Source: UBA288 sp964461885 (lineage in GTDB: Archaea; Halobacteriota; Methanomicrobia; Methanomicrobiales; Methanospirillaceae). From it: a DNA stretch of 36,573 bases. This document shows, in pieces, positions 15,896 to 23,416 of this stretch. The notes below the pieces were generated by a model, which did no database searches, was not told the DNA's origin, and saw only the letters and a program-made list of their open reading frames with translations. The stretch's first letter is position 1, and each line of letters opens with the position of its first letter. The stretch spans positions 1-36,573 of the forward strand of contig CAYWVY010000015.1 of the NCBI GenBank assembly GCA_964461885.1. The letters are read 5' to 3'. A program made the translations under genes and the position numbers.

Positions 15896-16488
15896 CCCTC
15901 GACGCCTACCGGCCGCAGGTCGCGGGCGTGCTCGACCTGCTGGTCCGGGGCGCCATGCTGCTCCGCGTCACACCGAACCTCCTCTCCGTCCTCTCGTTCT
16001 TTCTCGCCCTCGCGGGCGGGCTTTTATACGCGGCCGGATCGGTCCTCGGCGGCCTTCTCTGCGTCGCCGCGAACGCGGTCTGCGACTCGGTCGATGGCGC
16101 CCTCGCGCGGGCCATGGGCCAGCAGGGGCCCAAGGGTGACTTCCTGGACCACGCGATCGACCGGTACGCGGACATCTTCATCATCACGGGGATCTTCGCG
16201 GGCGGCTTCGCGTCCTGGCAGATCGGGGTCTTCGCGCTCACGGGCGTGCTGATGGCCTCGTATCTCGGCACGCAGGCCCAGGCCGTCGGCGTGGGCCGGT
16301 ACTACGGCGGGCTCCTCGGGCGCGCGGACCGGCTCGTGCTTGTGATGGCGGCGTCCCTGCTCGACCTCGCCGTGGGCGCGCCCGTCCAGGGGATGATGTT
16401 CCTCGGGTGGGTCCTCGTCCTCTTCGGCCTGCTCGGCCACTTCACGGCCCTCCAGCGCTTCGTCTGGGTCTGGCGCCGGATGGAGTGA
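15892..16488 (+). CDS. CDP-alcohol phosphatidyltransferase family membrane enzyme
   Basis: 198 residues. The family replaces CMP on a CDP-activated lipid with an alcohol; in archaea this builds phospholipid heads such as archaetidylinositol phosphate, archaetidylglycerol phosphate or archaetidylserine. The full signature is present: Asp65, Asp68-Gly69, Ala72-Arg73, Gly82, Asp86 and Asp90, with the exact family spacing. Hydrophobic segments lie at about 28-60, 92-120 and 145-190. The GTG start overlaps the preceding stop (GTGA). It is the last gene of the operon, before a GC-rich gap and a convergent gene. The alcohol substrate cannot be decided from sequence alone. Confidence 0.92.
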   Translation: MTLDAYRPQVAGVLDLLVRGAMLLRVTPNLLSVLSFFLALAGGLLYAAGSVLGGLLCVAANAVCDSVDGALARAMGQQGPKGDFLDHAIDRYADIFIITGIFAGGFASWQIGVFALTGVLMASYLGTQAQAVGVGRYYGGLLGRADRLVLVMAASLLDLAVGAPVQGMMFLGWVLVLFGLLGHFTALQRFVWVWRRME

Positions 16489-16568
16489 GCCGGCGGGGCG
16501 GCGTCGCCCGCCCGCCCCCCGGCGCGTCCGCTCCTGGAGACCGTTACCGAAAGAGGCACCGCCGGGCT

Positions 16569-16582
16569 GGAGAAAAAGAGAG
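16569..16582 (-). terminator. T-rich terminator of the NHL protein gene
   Basis: On the minus strand this reads CTCTCTTTTTCTCC, about 12-25 bases after the stop codon at 16594. A pyrimidine run with five T's directly after a stop fits intrinsic archaeal termination. The rest of the 105-base gap to the convergent operon is very GC-rich, with GGGCG/CGCCC arms at 16496-16509. Confidence 0.5.
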
Positions 16583-16593
16583 TCGGGGCGCCC

Positions 16594-17868
16594 TTATCCC
16601 GAGCGGCGGCGGACGGCCAGGAGGCCGGCAGCGGCGAGTGCCGCGATCAGGCCGCCCACCGGCGCTGGCAGGGAGGGCGGCGGCGTCGCCGTCGCGTACG
16701 GTGTGATGTTGACGGGCGGGGCCGTGACGGAGGGTTCGGGGGTGGCGACCGTCGCCGTCGCGTTCAAGGACGTGTCGTTCACAAAGCAGGTTCCGTCCGT
16801 GCAGGTCTCGTTCCCGCTCCAGTTTCCGTTCGCCGGGAGGGTCGCGTTCCCGCTGCCGCCCTCCGTGGCGTTCGTGGAGTCCGTAGCCCCCGTGGAGTTC
16901 GTGGTGGTGGTCGCGTTCGCCGCTTTCGTGGTGTTCGTGGCGATCGGCGCCGCCCCCTCCCGGAAGAGCTGGACGCCGTGGCTCTCGAGGTCGGGGACGT
17001 AGACCGTGCCCTGCGGGTCGACCCAGACGGCGAACGGTCCCTGCTCGAAGAGGCCGTCACCGGAGCCCCGGCCCCCGAAGGCCTCGAGGAACGCGCCGTC
17101 CGGGCCGAACTTCACGATCCTGCCGTTACCTGAATCAGCCACGTAGACGTTGTCCATCGTGTCCACGGCGAGCCCCTCCGCGCCCTCGAACTGGCCGTCG
17201 CCCGGGCCCTTCTCGCCGAAGCGGAGGACGAACGCGCCGTCGCGGCCGTACTTCGTGACACGGTTGAGCGCCTCGTCCAGGACCAGGAGGTTGCCGCCCG
17301 AGTCGAGGGCGAGCCCCCGGGGCCGCTTCAGGCCGCCGTCGCCGTCGCCCTCGAAGCCGACCGTGTCCGTGACCGCGCCCTCGTTGTCTACGACCAGGAC
17401 CTCGGGCCGCTCCACGTCAGCCACGTACGCCCGGCCCTTCCTGACCACGACAACGTCCACCGGGCGGGAGTAATGGATCCCGCTCCAGGTCGCGATCACG
17501 TTGCAGCCCGTGGTGAAGGCCTGGACCCGCCCATTGCCCGTGTCCGCGACGTAGAGCCGGCCGTTGGAGTCGAGCGAGACGTCGGCGGGGTCGGTGAAGA
17601 GGAGCTGGCCCATGCCCGGGGCCCCCCAGCGCCCGAGGTACGCCCCGGATGCGCTGTAGTATTGGACCCCGCAGTCCTCACGGTCCACGATGTAGACCTG
17701 GCCCATCGCGTCCCCGGTGATCCCGCCCGGCCGGGCGAGGTAGCCCTTGTCGTGCGCCGTGTAGGACCAGCGGCCGGCGAACCCGTAGGACCCGGCGGCC
17801 GCGGCGGGGAGGACCAGGAGCGTGCAGAGGCAGAAACAGAGACAGAGGGGAAGGAGCACGGAGCGCAT
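16594..17868 (-). CDS. Surface NHL-repeat beta-propeller protein with glycosylation-prone stalk and C-terminal anchor
   Basis: 424 residues; the binding partner is unknown. A signal peptide (1-25) is followed by NHL-type repeats to about residue 302, with recurring 'YVADTGNGR', 'LYVADS' and 'DGQFEGAEGLAVD' motifs that would form a six-bladed propeller. Residues 309-400 form an Asn/Thr/Ala/Pro-rich stalk with ten N-X-S/T sequons (Asn312, 318, 324, 333, 341, 349, 353, 364, 369, 387). The end is PAPVGG, a hydrophobic stretch and RRRSG, like archaeal sorting or PGF-CTERM-type tails, though the exact motif is not clear. Four cysteines in the signal peptide and a Cys pair at 356/361 are notable. 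A TATA-like box lies about 29 bases upstream of the start. It probably faces the outside of the S-layer. Confidence 0.9.
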   Translation of the reverse strand: MRSVLLPLCLCFCLCTLLVLPAAAAGSYGFAGRWSYTAHDKGYLARPGGITGDAMGQVYIVDREDCGVQYYSASGAYLGRWGAPGMGQLLFTDPADVSLDSNGRLYVADTGNGRVQAFTTGCNVIATWSGIHYSRPVDVVVVRKGRAYVADVERPEVLVVDNEGAVTDTVGFEGDGDGGLKRPRGLALDSGGNLLVLDEALNRVTKYGRDGAFVLRFGEKGPGDGQFEGAEGLAVDTMDNVYVADSGNGRIVKFGPDGAFLEAFGGRGSGDGLFEQGPFAVWVDPQGTVYVPDLESHGVQLFREGAAPIATNTTKAANATTTTNSTGATDSTNATEGGSGNATLPANGNWSGNETCTDGTCFVNDTSLNATATVATPEPSVTAPPVNITPYATATPPPSLPAPVGGLIAALAAAGLLAVRRRSG

Positions 17869-17891
17869 CAGAGAGTGTCTACTACGTCAGA

Positions 17892-17901
17892 TGCTTATAG
17901 G
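17892..17901 (-). promoter_or_regulatory. TATA-like box of the NHL protein gene
   Basis: On the minus strand this reads ACCTATAAGC, centred about 29 bases before the ATG at 17868, which predicts a leaderless transcript. No Shine-Dalgarno-like sequence is present, in line with that. Confidence 0.55.
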
Positions 17902-17993
17902 TTCTGGTGCGGACCGCGCCGGGGCCGCCACGGCCCCGCTCTTCTCGAACGGAGCGCGCGTGCGCAGGCGTCTCGCTCGACCCCGGCACCGGC

Positions 17994-18995
17994 TCAGAAC
18001 CACTGGTCGAGCGTCTTCTGGCCGGCCGACACCCCGATCCGCTCGAGGGAAGCGTTCACCCGCTCGACCGAGAACGAGTACTCGTCACAGAGCATGGCCC
18101 GGAGCCCCTCCGGGTCGGGCGCGCGCCACTCGGGGCGGTAGCCGGCGGTCACGGGCGGCGCAAGGAAGAACGAGCGGATCGGGTCTGGGTCGAACCCGGG
18201 GATGCGCTCGGCCACGGTCTCCTCGAACCGGCCCTCGCGGACGATCTTCAGGGCCGTCTTCGGCCCGACCCCGCGGACGCCCGGGTTGAAGTCCGTGCCG
18301 ACCAGGATCCCGACGTCGACCAGCTCCTCGCGTGTCAGCCTGAGCCCATCCAGCACCTCCGCGAGCCGGATCCGCTCGGGCTCGACCACGATCGACCGGC
18401 CGTGGAGTCGCCGCCGGCCGCTGATCGTGACGTTCCGGGCGAGGTCGGGCGCCCCGAAGAGGAGGGCGTCGTAGTCCTGGCTGACCGCGTACGCGACCGC
18501 GCCGTCCGCGGCCATCCGGGCGGCCTGGGCCTCGCCCTCGCTCGGGGCCGTGAGCCAGGGGACGCCGAGCAGGTCGAGGAGGCGCTGCGAGGAGCCGATC
18601 ACGGCCGCGTCGATCCGGGTCGCGGCCCGCGCCTGCCGATACGCCTCGGCACCGTCCCCGGCCTCGACGGCGGCCGCGTACTGCCGGCCGGCCTCCTCGC
18701 GGACGCTCCGCCGGGCCCGGATCGTGGCCGCCTTCAGATCGGGCGGGGCGCCGTCGAAGACGTAGACCGGCAGGAGCCCGGCCGCGAGGAACTTCGTGGT
18801 CCTGAAGAAGAGGCCCGAGAGGTGGGACGTGACCCTCCCCTCAGCGTCCACCAGGGGCGTCCCGTCCGCCTGGCGGATGATCGAGAGGAACTGGTAGAGC
18901 GCGTTATGCGCGTCGATCGCGGCCGTGCCGGCGAGGTCGTTCCACCCGGCCGGGCGCTTGTACGGTGCGAGGATATCCCTGAGCGCGACCCCCAT
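17994..18995 (-). CDS. fen: Flap endonuclease 1
   Basis: 333 residues. It removes 5' flaps during Okazaki-fragment maturation and base-excision repair, with two metal ions. N- and I-regions carry the acidic residues: the DAHN motif near the start, VFDGAPP, the EGEAQAA motif, SQDYDALLFG and the helix-hairpin-helix region GTDFNPGVRGVGPKTA. The C-terminus QKTLDQWF is a clear PCNA-interacting box. The start was set at the MGV typical for FEN-1; an in-frame ATG three codons earlier (19004) is possible. AGGTGA lies just upstream of the chosen ATG. A TATA-like TTTAAAGG (19021-19028) lies about 30 bases upstream. It ends 125 bases from the divergent NHL gene's start. Confidence 0.97.
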   Translation of the reverse strand: MGVALRDILAPYKRPAGWNDLAGTAAIDAHNALYQFLSIIRQADGTPLVDAEGRVTSHLSGLFFRTTKFLAAGLLPVYVFDGAPPDLKAATIRARRSVREEAGRQYAAAVEAGDGAEAYRQARAATRIDAAVIGSSQRLLDLLGVPWLTAPSEGEAQAARMAADGAVAYAVSQDYDALLFGAPDLARNVTISGRRRLHGRSIVVEPERIRLAEVLDGLRLTREELVDVGILVGTDFNPGVRGVGPKTALKIVREGRFEETVAERIPGFDPDPIRSFFLAPPVTAGYRPEWRAPDPEGLRAMLCDEYSFSVERVNASLERIGVSAGQKTLDQWF

Positions 18996-19019
18996 GGCGA
19001 TCACCTGTCGGGGCGGCAG

Positions 19020-19029
19020 CCTTTAAACA
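19020..19029 (-). promoter_or_regulatory. TATA-like box of the flap endonuclease gene
   Basis: Minus-strand sequence GTTTAAAGGC in the 40-base gap behind the small membrane-protein gene, about 30 bases before the fen start at 18995. It suggests that fen has its own promoter even though the upstream gene has the same direction. Confidence 0.55.
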
Positions 19030-19035
19030 TGGCGG

Positions 19036-19350
19036 CTACCGGTAGAGGCGGCGCTGGAAGTCCTGGATGATCGCGTCGATCTGCGTCACGGTCTCGTCGT
19101 ATTTGGCGGCGAGCACCTCCTGTGTCTCGATCAGGTTGAGCCGGATCCCGCGCTCGCGGTCGACGAGGGTCCGGGAGAGGAGCGCGATCTTCGCGCCGAA
19201 GAGGAGAAAGAGCCCGCCGAGCGAGAGCATCATCAGGGTGGCCGCGACCGCGATCGTGATGTCCTGCCAGAGCCGCAGCACCAGCACCAGGGTCGAGATC
19301 ACCAGGATGATCGTCAGCACGAACTCGGGCAGGGCGTCGCGCAGGTCCAT
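19036..19350 (-). CDS. Small membrane protein with two TM helices and a coiled-coil tail
   Basis: 104 residues, family not recognised. Two hydrophobic segments (about 10-28 and 33-57) form a hairpin with little space between them, followed by a charged helix (RTLVDRERGIRLNLIE and onward to the C-terminus) with a heptad-like pattern that would lie in the cytoplasm. The start was set at ATG 19350 (MDLRDALPEF); upstream codons in frame lack protein character and run into the divergent gene's start region. It is transcribed towards fen and away from the presenilin homologue. A role as an oligomeric adaptor at the membrane is only a guess. Confidence 0.75.
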   Translation of the reverse strand: MDLRDALPEFVLTIILVISTLVLVLRLWQDITIAVAATLMMLSLGGLFLLFGAKIALLSRTLVDRERGIRLNLIETQEVLAAKYDETVTQIDAIIQDFQRRLYR

Positions 19351-19392
19351 GCTTTTAGATGATGAAGGTCCAGTAATTAAGCTACCTGTTTG

Positions 19393-19400
19393 AAGGAGGA
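19393..19400 (+). promoter_or_regulatory. Strong ribosome binding site of the presenilin homologue
   Basis: AAGGAGGA ends two bases before the ATG at 19403, so its core lies at normal spacing. It is among the clearest Shine-Dalgarno sequences in a window where many genes look leaderless, and it fixes the start codon. Confidence 0.7.
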
Positions 19401-19402
19401 CC

Positions 19403-20323
19403 ATGGAGACCAACCGGTTGCTGCCTCTGATCGGGATCGGGCTGATGCTCGTCGCGGTCGAGATCGGAGCGGTCCTGCTCGCCCCCCTGATGGCGGCGGC
19501 CGGGATCACGGCGTTCGACGACCCGGCGTCGCCGGCGAACCCGGTCATCTTCCTCCTGCTCCTGCTCGCGTTCACGGCCCTGCTCCTGGTCCTGATCCGG
19601 CTCGGCATGCGCCGCCTGATCCGGGGGATCGTGCTCGTCTCGATCGGGCTCTCGTTCGTCTACGTCTTCATGGCCCTGCTCGGCGCCGTCGTCGCGGACC
19701 CGCTCGTGGTCCTCGCCGTCTCGCTCGCACTCGGGGCCGTCGCGGCCTATGTCCTCTTCCGGTACCCCGAGTGGTACGTGATCGACCTGCTCGGAATCGT
19801 GCTCGCGGCCGGCGTGGCGGCGATCTTCGGCTCGTCCCTCGGGATCGTCCCCGTGCTCCTCCTCCTGGTGCTGCTCGCGGTCTACGACGCGATCTCGGTC
19901 TACCGGACCAAGCACATGATCACGCTGGCCGAAGGGGTGCTCGAGCAGCGCGCGCCGATCCTCTTCGTGGTGCCCAAGCGATGGGACTACTCGTTCATCC
20001 GGGAGGGCGTCGGCCCCGTCGACGGGTACCGGCCCGAAGAGGGCGGCGAGGGCGGGCGCGGGGCCCTGCTGATCGGCATGGGCGACCTGATCATGCCGAC
20101 GATCCTGGTGGTCTCGGCGAACGTCTTCCTCCGGGCCCCCGGGATCGGCTTCCTGAACGGCCCTGCCCTGGGGGCGATGGCGGGCTCGGTGGCGGGCCTC
20201 GCGCTCCTGCTCCACTTCGTCGACAAGGGGCGCGCCCACGCGGGCCTGCCCCCCCTGAATGGCGGCACCATCCTCGGTTTTCTCGCCGGGTGCGCCGCAA
20301 CGGGCACCTGGAGCTGGCTCTGA
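19403..20323 (+). CDS. Presenilin / signal-peptide-peptidase type intramembrane aspartyl protease
   Basis: 306 residues. The family (A22; archaeal PSH proteins) cuts peptide bonds within the membrane. Eight or nine hydrophobic segments are visible. The catalytic aspartates are Asp162 in the YD motif (AVYDAISVY) and Asp228 in GMGD (LIGMGDLIMP), and PPLNGG at 283-288 takes the place of the PAL motif near the last helix. A soluble loop with Gly/Glu (about 200-220) lies between the catalytic helices, as in the family. It is divergent from the small coiled-coil membrane gene and is followed after 50 bases by the HTH-CBS gene. Substrates are unknown; signal-peptide remnants are the usual suggestion. 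Confidence 0.93.
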   Translation: METNRLLPLIGIGLMLVAVEIGAVLLAPLMAAAGITAFDDPASPANPVIFLLLLLAFTALLLVLIRLGMRRLIRGIVLVSIGLSFVYVFMALLGAVVADPLVVLAVSLALGAVAAYVLFRYPEWYVIDLLGIVLAAGVAAIFGSSLGIVPVLLLLVLLAVYDAISVYRTKHMITLAEGVLEQRAPILFVVPKRWDYSFIREGVGPVDGYRPEEGGEGGRGALLIGMGDLIMPTILVVSANVFLRAPGIGFLNGPALGAMAGSVAGLALLLHFVDKGRAHAGLPPLNGGTILGFLAGCAATGTWSWL

Positions 20324-20344
20324 TCGGCAACCCGTTCAGAACTT

Positions 20345-20372
20345 CTATATACTTACCAACATGATCGATCAT
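20345..20372 (+). promoter_or_regulatory. TATA box plus 12-base palindromic operator of the HTH-CBS gene
   Basis: A TATA-like CTATATAC (20345-20352) is centred about 25 bases before the ATG at 20374. A perfect 12-base palindrome, ATGATCGATCAT (20361-20372), fills the space up to the base before the start codon. Protein bound there would cover the transcription start. Since the gene encodes an HTH protein, self-repression is the simplest reading, but this is inferred. Confidence 0.6.
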
Positions 20373-20373
20373 T

Positions 20374-21252
20374 ATGGATCTCTCGCTCATTCAGAAGGAC
20401 ATTCTGATCACCCTGATCACGCTCTATCACCAGTACTCCGCGCCGATCAAGGGTGAGTACATCGCGGAGGTGATCCAGCGCAACCCGGGCACGATCCGGA
20501 ACCAGATGCAGGCCCTGAAGGCGCTCGAGCTCGTGGACGGGGTCCCCGGCCCGAAGGGGGGCTACAACCCCACCGCCCGGGCCTACAGCGTGCTGAATAT
20601 CTCGCACGCCGATGAGAACGCCGAGGTGCCCGTGACGCGGAACGGGGAGCTGGTGCTTGGTGTGAGCGCGCGGGAGATCGACTTCACGACCCTCTGCCAC
20701 CCCGACGTCTGCCAGGCTGTGATCCGGCTGATGGGCAGCGTCAAGCCCTTCGACATCGGCGACGACATCGTGATCGGGCCGACCCCGGTCAACAAGCTCG
20801 TGCTCCGCGGCGAGATCTTCGGCAAGGACGAGGTCCAGGGCGCCCTCCTCCTCTCGATCTCGGAGATGACCTCGCTCCCGAAGAAGCCGATCCGCCACTA
20901 CATGTCCGCCCCCCTCCTCATCCTCTCGACCAGCGAGACGATCGGTGACGCGATCCGGCTCTTCGCAACGGCCCAGATCAACGGCGCGCCCGTCATGGAG
21001 GGCGAGACCATGCGCGGGATCGTGACCACGTCGGACGTGGTCCGCGCGCTGGCGGCGGGGGAGACGGGGGAGACGCCCGTGACCAGGGTCATGACCGAGG
21101 ACGTGGTCCAGGCCGATGCCGGCGTCCGGCTCTACGAGGTGATCCAGCGGTTCAAGGAGCGCGAGATCGGGCGGTTGATCGTGGTCGACGGGGGCCGGCC
21201 GATCGGGATCCTGACCCAGAGCGACATCATCCGGGTCTTCCCGTCGTCCTGA
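20374..21252 (+). CDS. Winged-helix and tandem CBS domain transcriptional regulator
   Basis: 292 residues. Residues 1-75 form a winged-helix-type DNA-binding domain (helix-turn-helix around AEVIQRNPGTIRNQMQALKA, wing with GPKGGYNPT). Residues 76-170 form a beta-rich domain common to this archaeal family. Two CBS domains follow, about 175-232 (starting IRHYMSAPLL) and 237-290 (starting VTRVMTEDVV, ending TQSDIIRVF). CBS pairs sense adenine nucleotides or S-adenosylmethionine in other proteins, so an energy-sensing regulator is likely. The gene is almost certainly leaderless (see the operator entry). It may act on neighbouring genes, but no second copy of the palindrome was found next to them. 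Confidence 0.9.
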   Translation: MDLSLIQKDILITLITLYHQYSAPIKGEYIAEVIQRNPGTIRNQMQALKALELVDGVPGPKGGYNPTARAYSVLNISHADENAEVPVTRNGELVLGVSAREIDFTTLCHPDVCQAVIRLMGSVKPFDIGDDIVIGPTPVNKLVLRGEIFGKDEVQGALLLSISEMTSLPKKPIRHYMSAPLLILSTSETIGDAIRLFATAQINGAPVMEGETMRGIVTTSDVVRALAAGETGETPVTRVMTEDVVQADAGVRLYEVIQRFKEREIGRLIVVDGGRPIGILTQSDIIRVFPSS

Positions 21253-21294
21253 CGCCAGGGCCCGCCGTTTCGGCCCGGGAAAGAGAGATCGCAG

Positions 21295-21302
21295 TATTTA
21301 TA
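21295..21302 (+). promoter_or_regulatory. TATA-like box of the PRC-barrel gene
   Basis: Sequence tatttata/atttatac, centred about 29 bases before the ATG at 21327, in a short AT-rich island (gcagtatttatacaacag). Predicts a leaderless or nearly leaderless transcript. Confidence 0.55.
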
Positions 21303-21326
21303 CAACAGGAAGCTGACCATTCTGCC

Positions 21327-21578
21327 ATGGTGAACACGTTCTCCCGGAGCCTCTCGCGCAAACGCATCATGTCCAACGATGGGATGGTGATCGGGACGCT
21401 CAAGAACATCCTCGTGGACCTGGAGAGCGGACAGGTCGTGGACCTGATCGTCCGGCCTGACCCGACGTTCGACGTGACCGGCTACCGCGTGGACGGAGAC
21501 CGCCTGCTGATCCCGTTCGAAGCGGTCAAGGACATCAAGGACTATATCGTTGTCGACCGCTACACATCGAAGTCGTAA
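21327..21578 (+). CDS. PRC-barrel domain protein
   Basis: 83 residues, essentially one PRC-barrel domain: SNDGMVIGTLKNILVDLESG near the start, then a beta-rich half (LLIPFEAVKDIKDYIVV). PRC-barrels occur in RimM and photosynthetic reaction-centre H subunits, and as free small proteins of unknown role in most archaea. Free archaeal forms have been linked to cell-division proteins (CdpB family), which is a possible role here. The basic N-terminus is short. It lies 74 bases after the HTH-CBS gene with its own TATA box. Its TAA stop directly abuts the stop of the convergent phosphatase gene, with no base between. Confidence 0.9.
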   Translation: MVNTFSRSLSRKRIMSNDGMVIGTLKNILVDLESGQVVDLIVRPDPTFDVTGYRVDGDRLLIPFEAVKDIKDYIVVDRYTSKS

Positions 21579-22265
21579 TCAGGAAAAATAGTGGTCGACG
21601 GCCTCGACGAACCCGTCGCCAAACGGGGCCGTCGCCACGAAGTCAGCCGCTGCCTTCGCTCCGGGGGCGGCATTGCCGACGGCCGCTCCGGCCCCGGCCG
21701 CTTTTATCATCTCCGTGTCGTTCTCCGAGTCGCCGATCGCGACGAAGTCGGCCGGCGTCATCCCCATGGCCCGGGCGAGTGCGGCGAGCGCCGTGGCCTT
21801 CGAGATGCCCTCCTGCTGGAGGTGGATGGCGAAGCCCGTGTCGAGCACCCGCACGGGGTGGTCCCGGAGCACGGCCCGGACCTCGTCGGCGGGGACCGTC
21901 CGGGCGAACGCGACGTCGGCGTGCCGGAGCCCGTGGGAGAACGGGTCGAGTGCGATGCCGCACCCGGCACAGTGCTCCCGGAGCACCTCGAACGCGGCGA
22001 GGGGAACCCGGCGGTCCGCCGTGATGACCGGCTCGCCGAGAAAGCCATGGTGCCAGACTCCCCCGTTCTCGCAGATGACCGAGCCGTCAGTCCCGATCAT
22101 CCTCGCGATCCCGTCCATGAAGCAGAGGGTGTTGCCCGAGGCGAGGACGACGGGGATCCCGCCGTCCACGAGCCGCCGGATCACCCCGATGGCCGGGAGG
22201 CTGATCCGGCGGGTAAGGTCCGTGAGCGTGCCGTCGATGTCCGTGACGAGGGCCCGGGCCGTCAT
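21579..22265 (-). CDS. Archaeal phosphoglycolate phosphatase-type HAD hydrolase
   Basis: 228 residues. HAD superfamily, type IIB cap. Motif I is DIDGTLTD (residues 9-16), motif II VLASGNT (about 40-46), a Lys in GISKATALAAL, and motif IV GDSENDTEM. The pattern and length match the TA0175-type phosphoglycolate phosphatases of archaea, which clear 2-phosphoglycolate formed during DNA repair of oxidised ends; other sugar-phosphate phosphatases share the fold. The start at ATG 22265 was chosen because upstream codons in frame overlap radA and are not protein-like. It starts seven bases after the radA stop, so the two are likely co-transcribed, which fits a repair-linked role. Confidence 0.92.
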   Translation of the reverse strand: MTARALVTDIDGTLTDLTRRISLPAIGVIRRLVDGGIPVVLASGNTLCFMDGIARMIGTDGSVICENGGVWHHGFLGEPVITADRRVPLAAFEVLREHCAGCGIALDPFSHGLRHADVAFARTVPADEVRAVLRDHPVRVLDTGFAIHLQQEGISKATALAALARAMGMTPADFVAIGDSENDTEMIKAAGAGAAVGNAAPGAKAAADFVATAPFGDGFVEAVDHYFS

Positions 22266-22272
22266 GCGAACG

Positions 22273-23283
22273 TCATGCGGGCTTGAGGCCCGCCTCTTCG
22301 ACCATGAAGGTCGCCTCGCCTTCGGGCAGGTTCGGGCTGTCCACGAGCCGGGCGATCCTTTTTCCGCCCTTCGACTTGCGGAGGTAGAGCCGGAAGGTCG
22401 CCGTGTGGCCAACGATGTTCCCGCCGATCGGCTTGGTCGGGTCGCCGAAGAAGACGCCGGGGTTCGACATCACCTGGTTCGTGACGAGGCCGACCGCGTT
22501 GCTCTCATCCACGAGCTTGAAGAGCTCGTGCATGTGCTTGTTCAGTTTCTGCTGCCGGGGGGCGAGCGTGCCGCGGCCCGCGTACTCGGCGCGGAAGTGG
22601 GCCGTGAGCGAGTCGATGATGAAGAGCCGGACGGGCTTGTCCGAGGTCTTCAGCTCGGCCGCGAGCTCTCTTGCCGTGTCCATCAGGAGCATCTGGTGGT
22701 CCGAGGTGTGAGCCCGCGCCACGTGGACGTTCGCGAGGAACTCTTCGACCGGGGGGATCTCGTACTCGGGGTTGTCGGGGAACGAGAGTCCCGCAACCAT
22801 CTGCTCGATCCGCTCGGGGCGGAAGGTGTTCTCGGTGTCGATGTAGATCGCCGAGCCCTCGAGCCCGCCGAGCTCCTCGGGGAGCTGGACGTTCACGGCC
22901 ATCTGGTGGACGATCTGGGACTTGCCCGAGCCGAACTCGCCATAGGTCTCGGTGATCGCCTGCGTCTCCATCCCGCCGCCGAGCAGGGCGTCGAACTCGG
23001 GGACGAAGGTCTTCAGTTTGCGGATCAGTTTCCGCTGCTCAAAGACGTCCTGGCCCGTGCGGAACCCGCCGATGTCGGCGATCTCGCGGGCGGCCTTGAT
23101 CATCTTCTTCGCGGTCGACTCGCCGATCTCGGCCGACTCGGCCAGATCGGTCGGTGTCGCCGTCGCGATGCTCTCGACGGTCAGGTAGCCGGCCTCGCGG
23201 AGCTTGTCGGCCGTGGTGGGTCCCACGCCGGGCAGGTCCTCGATGTCCAGCGATGCTGCCGTGCCTGATGGTGCTTCCTTCAT
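22273..23283 (-). CDS. radA: DNA repair and recombination protein RadA
   Basis: 336 residues. Archaeal RecA/Rad51 recombinase that forms filaments on single-stranded DNA and performs strand exchange. The N-terminal helix-hairpin-helix domain is at 14-70 (LPGVGPTTADKL), the polymerisation motif region with FRTGQDVFEQR at about 74-84, Walker A GEFGSGKS at 115-122, Walker B LFIIDSLTAHFRAEY, and the L1/L2 loop region ending VVGHTATFRLYL-like (here IVGHTATFRLYL). There is no intein. A clear GGAG lies nine or so bases before the ATG, and a TATA-like box is at 23357-23366. The neighbouring RPA-like gene upstream on the same strand and the phosphatase downstream make a recombination-repair group. Confidence 0.98.
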   Translation of the reverse strand: MKEAPSGTAASLDIEDLPGVGPTTADKLREAGYLTVESIATATPTDLAESAEIGESTAKKMIKAAREIADIGGFRTGQDVFEQRKLIRKLKTFVPEFDALLGGGMETQAITETYGEFGSGKSQIVHQMAVNVQLPEELGGLEGSAIYIDTENTFRPERIEQMVAGLSFPDNPEYEIPPVEEFLANVHVARAHTSDHQMLLMDTARELAAELKTSDKPVRLFIIDSLTAHFRAEYAGRGTLAPRQQKLNKHMHELFKLVDESNAVGLVTNQVMSNPGVFFGDPTKPIGGNIVGHTATFRLYLRKSKGGKRIARLVDSPNLPEGEATFMVEEAGLKPA

Positions 23284-23356
23284 ATCGTATCTCCTACAGA
23301 ACGTTCGAGTTCCTCTTGCTGTGTCACTCGACCGGAGAGGTGTCCGGCCGGTCTAC

Positions 23357-23366
23357 ATTATAAAAT
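23357..23366 (-). promoter_or_regulatory. TATA-like box of radA
   Basis: Minus-strand sequence ATTTTATAAT, centred about 78 bases before the radA ATG, giving a leader of about 50 bases that contains the GGAG ribosome binding site. A second AT-rich element (cttataacg, 23379-23387) lies directly upstream and could be an alternative box. Confidence 0.55.
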
Positions 23367-23416
23367 CGACCCGGGAGCTTATAACGAACCCGATTGCGGT
23401 GTGAAAGTGAACGGGG

